Positions 4,903-7,574 of a stretch of DNA of 7,574 nucleotides are shown piece after piece (the first letter of the stretch is position 1; the number at the start of each line of letters is the position of its first letter). Origin of the DNA: Clostridiales bacterium (GTDB lineage: Bacteria > Bacillota > Clostridia > Oscillospirales > QAMX01); NCBI GenBank assembly GCA_012841675.1, contig DUUG01000238.1:1-7574 (forward strand), given 5' to 3'. Below the pieces are notes generated by a model. The model was not told the origin of the DNA. It saw nothing but the letters and a program-made list of their open reading frames with translations, and searched no databases. The position numbers were made by a program, and so were the translations under genes.

Positions 4903-5595
4903 ATGGAAACTCCCAAAAAACGCACACCATATGTGATAAAAACAACGGCCGCGTTTGCGGCACTCATGATGTTTTTTCTTTTTCTGCTTCCGCCGGCAGA
5001 GGCGGCGGTACTTCGGAGGGGAAGCCGCGGGGAAACCGTAAAACAGGTACAGCAGCGTCTGAAAAACTGGGGATATTATAAGGGCGCGGTGGACGGGATC
5101 TTCGGCGCCCAAACCGAAGAAGCCGTGCGGTTCTTCCAAAGGCGGAACAAATTGGCGGTAGACGGCATTGTCGGCCCCAAAACGTATGCGGCTCTCGGCA
5201 TCCAGCCCGCCTCCGGAACCGGCAGCGGATCCAGCAGCTATCAAAAAGACATTGAGCTTTTAGCCCGCATGATTGCCGCAGAGGGAAGGGGCGAGCCATA
5301 CCTTGGGCAGGTGGCCATTGGGGCGGTTATCATGAACCGCATTAAGAGCCCCTCGTTCCCCAATACCCTGTCCGGCGTTCTGTTCCAGAAGGGCGCTTTC
5401 ACGGCTGTGGATGACGGGCAGTTCCAGTCTACGAGCATACCCGACTCCTGCCGGCGGGCAGCTATTGAGGCTTACAACGGATCCGACCCGACCAACGGCT
5501 GTTTGTTCTATTACGCCCCGGCAAAAGCAACGAGCAAATGGATGCTTGCAAAGCCCATCTTCCTTCGCATTGGCAATCACGTGTTCTGCAAATAA
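4903..5595 (+). CDS. sleB: Spore cortex-lytic enzyme SleB-like cell wall hydrolase
   Basis: SleB-type enzymes are lytic transglycosylases that cut cortex peptidoglycan at germination, recognising muramic-delta-lactam. They are made in the forespore and exported to the cortex/inner membrane region. The 230-residue product has a signal peptide (basic start, hydrophobic core about 17-30, likely cleavage after AEA at 32-34) and a PG_binding_1 domain (about 37-98, with RGETVKQVQQRLKNWGYY and VDGIVGPKTYAAL). A short Gly/Ser linker (104-112) leads to the Hydrolase_2/SleB catalytic domain (about 117-229). The expected catalytic glutamate is E127 in MIAAEGRGEPYLGQVA. AAGGAG lies six bases before the ATG. 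No ypeB, the usual partner that stabilises SleB in Bacillus, follows, since a terminator and a convergent gene come next. A vegetative SleB-domain hydrolase (CwlJ-like or other) is possible, but the signal peptide, domain order and promoter favour SleB. Confidence 0.9.
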   Translation: METPKKRTPYVIKTTAAFAALMMFFLFLLPPAEAAVLRRGSRGETVKQVQQRLKNWGYYKGAVDGIFGAQTEEAVRFFQRRNKLAVDGIVGPKTYAALGIQPASGTGSGSSSYQKDIELLARMIAAEGRGEPYLGQVAIGAVIMNRIKSPSFPNTLSGVLFQKGAFTAVDDGQFQSTSIPDSCRRAAIEAYNGSDPTNGCLFYYAPAKATSKWMLAKPIFLRIGNHVFCK

Positions 5596-5598
5596 GGT

Positions 5599-5631
5599 AA
5601 AAAAACGGCGCGGCAAAAGCCGCGCCGTTTT
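5599..5631. terminator. Bidirectional terminator between convergent genes
   Basis: AAAACGGCGCGGC (5602-5614) and GCCGCGCCGTTTT (5619-5631) form a perfect 13-bp stem with an AAAA loop, four bases after the sleB stop. On the minus strand the hairpin is followed by seven T (complement of 5599-5605), a strong terminator for the convergent glycosidase-like gene. On the plus strand the tract is only four T, so it is weaker for sleB. Confidence 0.92.
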
Positions 5632-5641
5632 GGTTAAAGTT

Positions 5642-7574
5642 TTAATCAATGGTAATGAAAATGCCCATAGGCCCGGCCATTGCAATCTGGACAGCGCCGT
5701 TTTTAACGGGAAGCACGGTAGGCTTGCCGTCTATATACGCCGTTACCTTTTTGGCAGGGTCGCTTAAAGTAATGGTGGCGGTCACTGTGGCGAAGTTTTC
5801 TTCCAAAACCGCCTCCGGATCGCCCGGCAGAAGCATCAGGGCCGTACCGTTCTCTTTGGTAAACAGGCCAAACACGACCGGTCCGTCGGCAGACAGGGAT
5901 TGTATGGCCGGGACAGAGGCGAGAGACACTTCCAAATCAGAAAGGGGCAGTTTGGCCGAAAATATGGATGTTTCGGCGGCGTAAGCGTGCTGGTATGTAT
6001 AGGAGTTGTAGACGGGTGCCAATGCTTTCCAATGCTCTATGCTCGCTTTGGCCGCGGCCAGCAAGTCCGAATCGTCGGCCAGCGCCTCGAAGGAGGAGAA
6101 AATCACCTTTTTCGCACCGAAGGTAAAGGCCGAATCGATTTGCCATGCAAGCTGTTTGGCGGTCGGCGCTCCGATGGCTTGGGTGGGAATTTCCCGCGTT
6201 TCGATGACGTGCCAGAGCACCTTGTCATTTGCCGCGCTATAATGGGCGGCGTTGGCCAATGCGCCAAGGTAAGCGTAATCTACGGATAGGGCCGGGCCGC
6301 TTCGCTTGATAAAGGTCGGCTGTATGGCAAAAATACCGTTGGGCGCAACTTCTGTCTGTCTGGAAATGTTGGAAATGGTGCCTTTGGCAACGATCCACCC
6401 CGGTTTGTCCTCCAGATAACGGGCCATGGCATTAAAATCGGAATAGGATAGTGGAGACGAAGTGGATATGCCTAAGGTTTTCTCCAAAGCACCGCGGAAA
6501 TATGGGTCTGTAGCAAAAACGCCGATGCCCTTGTCCGCTAAGGCAGCAACGGCGCCGTTTGCCGCCTGCCCAACAACAAACTCGACACCCAGCTCTGCCA
6601 GCTCCTCCGCCTTTTCGGCGCCGTTGTCGGTGTGTAAGCCGAATCCGAGGGACGAAGCGTTCAACACTACTTTGGACTTGGGTGCGGCCGAGGCAGTCAT
6701 AGCCGCCTCGGCCCGGAAAGCCGCCGCTTCGTCTCTGGTGGCGGTAATAAAGCTTCCGCCGCAGAAGGGAATCGTCACCGAATAGACGCCGTTTTCATCG
6801 GGGGTTAGCGTGGTTTTTTCGCCGTTAATGGTGGCGGTGACGGAAAGGGCATAGGGCACACGGAAGGAAAACGTGTTTTCTCCTTCGTTGCCGCGAATGT
6901 CGGTGCCGTTGGCCACAAGAAGGGCGTATTCGCTGCCGTCCTTCTTTTCAAAATACCCGATGGAAGCCGCGCCGTTGCGGTCGATGGAAAGGGATGTGAA
7001 TACGTTTTGCCCTTCCCAGGACATGGGAGGCAATGCGGCAGAGTCAAAAAACTGGCCACTCAGCTCGCCCAGCGCAAAGGTGGCGATGCGTTCAAACTGC
7101 ATGTATTCGTCGGCAAATCGCTGAATCTCGTGGTTCACCGATTTGAGGTGGTCGTACATGGGTGTGTAGTTGTCGTTGCTGTCTACGATTTGCAGGTCAG
7201 GCTCAAACCAGCCCGCCGTCCAGCAGGCCCAGTTGATGAGCCTTGTGCCGTAGGAGAGGGCGCCGTATGCCTGTACGCTCATTTCGCCCCGGTTTAAAAG
7301 TCGTGAAGTGTTGCTTACCTCCAACACGATCCAAAGGTCGCGGCCGGTTTCTTGGCAGGCGTCGGCTACGATTTGTAGATTCGACAGGAACCTAGAGTTG
7401 CGATTGGCGTACATATAGTGGTCATAGCTGATGTAATCCGTATCCACGTGTTCTACATAGGCTTCGATATGCTCTACGTAGGTATTGGAGCCTAATTGAG
7501 TGGAACTGGCATAGTTGGGGTATAGGTTCAAATAGGCAAGTTGGCGGGGAAACCGGCGGCTTACTAAATCCAAC
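5642..7574 (-). CDS. Large glycoside-hydrolase-like protein with tandem modules, N-terminus outside window
   Basis: The last 643 codons are present and the frame is open through the right edge, so the start and any signal peptide are not visible (the first codon here, TTG, is an internal Leu). Numbering from that codon, residues 1-160 look like the second half of a GH-A/GH42-like TIM barrel: AYLNLYPNYAS (13-23), DTDYISYDHYMY (44-55), LWIVLEVSN (80-88), ALSYGTRLINWACW (105-118) and TPMYDHLKSVNHEI (137-150). Residues about 190-280 form a beta-sandwich. After an Ala-rich linker (281-300) a second barrel-like region (301-530) and second beta-sandwich (555-643) follow, resembling the first. E85 and its counterpart E458 are candidate active-site residues. 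The likely role is extracellular carbohydrate hydrolysis or binding; the substrate is unknown. It is convergent to sleB and ends at the shared terminator. No exact CAZy family can be assigned from the sequence alone. Confidence 0.8.
   Translation of the reverse strand, partial: LDLVSRRFPRQLAYLNLYPNYASSTQLGSNTYVEHIEAYVEHVDTDYISYDHYMYANRNSRFLSNLQIVADACQETGRDLWIVLEVSNTSRLLNRGEMSVQAYGALSYGTRLINWACWTAGWFEPDLQIVDSNDNYTPMYDHLKSVNHEIQRFADEYMQFERIATFALGELSGQFFDSAALPPMSWEGQNVFTSLSIDRNGAASIGYFEKKDGSEYALLVANGTDIRGNEGENTFSFRVPYALSVTATINGEKTTLTPDENGVYSVTIPFCGGSFITATRDEAAAFRAEAAMTASAAPKSKVVLNASSLGFGLHTDNGAEKAEELAELGVEFVVGQAANGAVAALADKGIGVFATDPYFRGALEKTLGISTSSPLSYSDFNAMARYLEDKPGWIVAKGTISNISRQTEVAPNGIFAIQPTFIKRSGPALSVDYAYLGALANAAHYSAANDKVLWHVIETREIPTQAIGAPTAKQLAWQIDSAFTFGAKKVIFSSFEALADDSDLLAAAKASIEHWKALAPVYNSYTYQHAYAAETSIFSAKLPLSDLEVSLASVPAIQSLSADGPVVFGLFTKENGTALMLLPGDPEAVLEENFATVTATITLSDPAKKVTAYIDGKPTVLPVKNGAVQIAMAGPMGIFITID
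5645..7573 (-). repeat. Protein-level tandem duplication inside the glycosidase-like gene
   Basis: Copy 1 covers bases 6734-7573 (residues 1-280, its front half outside the window) and copy 2 covers 5645-6673 (residues 301-643). Matching blocks in the same order are NLYPNYAS/AIQPTFI, LWIVLE/LWHVIE, ALSYGTRLINWACW/AFTFGAKKVIFSSF, TSLS/QSLS, GYFEKKDGS/GLFTKENGT, VTATING/VTAYIDG and GSFIT/GIFIT. The similarity is at protein level only, so the duplication is old. Confidence 0.65.

Overview
The window looks like chromosomal DNA from a spore-forming Firmicute, most likely a Clostridia member of the Oscillospiraceae/Ruminococcaceae type. The evidence is the gene content (trmFO, plsX-acpP-rnc, a SleB-type cortex hydrolase and a cysteine-rich protein of a type I recall from Clostridia), the strong AGGAGG-type ribosome binding sites, the intrinsic terminators and a base composition slightly above half G+C. 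No phage, transposon, CRISPR, tRNA or rRNA signal was seen.

Region 1 (1-3729, + strand) is housekeeping. The last 15 codons of an upstream gene (probably topA, judged only from usual gene order) overlap the start of trmFO, the folate-dependent tRNA m5U54 methyltransferase. A promoter-like stretch, and perhaps a 25-codon leader ORF, precedes plsX (acyl-phosphate synthesis for phospholipids). A strong sigma-A promoter and a structured leader then precede acpP (acyl carrier protein), which is 3 nt from rnc (RNase III). An intrinsic terminator closes this unit. PlsX and ACP work together: PlsX converts acyl-ACP to acyl-phosphate for glycerol-3-phosphate acylation.

Region 2 (3730-5631, + strand) looks sporulation related. 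A 276-residue, 12-cysteine protein of unknown function has its own terminator and a sigma-K/E-like promoter candidate. Next comes a secreted PG-binding plus SleB-domain protein behind a sequence that fits the sigma-G consensus at the exact 18-nt spacing. A perfect 13-bp hairpin serves as a shared terminator with the convergent gene.

Region 3 (5642-7574, - strand) is the C-terminal 643 codons of a large glycoside-hydrolase-like protein running off the right edge. It contains two tandem copies of a barrel plus beta-sandwich module, and the second copy has diverged strongly.

The most interesting items are in the RNA leaders. The acpP leader has a strand that can pair either with its neighbour or with the acpP start codon region. 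The leader of the cysteine-rich gene carries a perfect anti-Shine-Dalgarno that only longer (read-through) transcripts would contain. All RNA structures were found by eye and have not been folded computationally.
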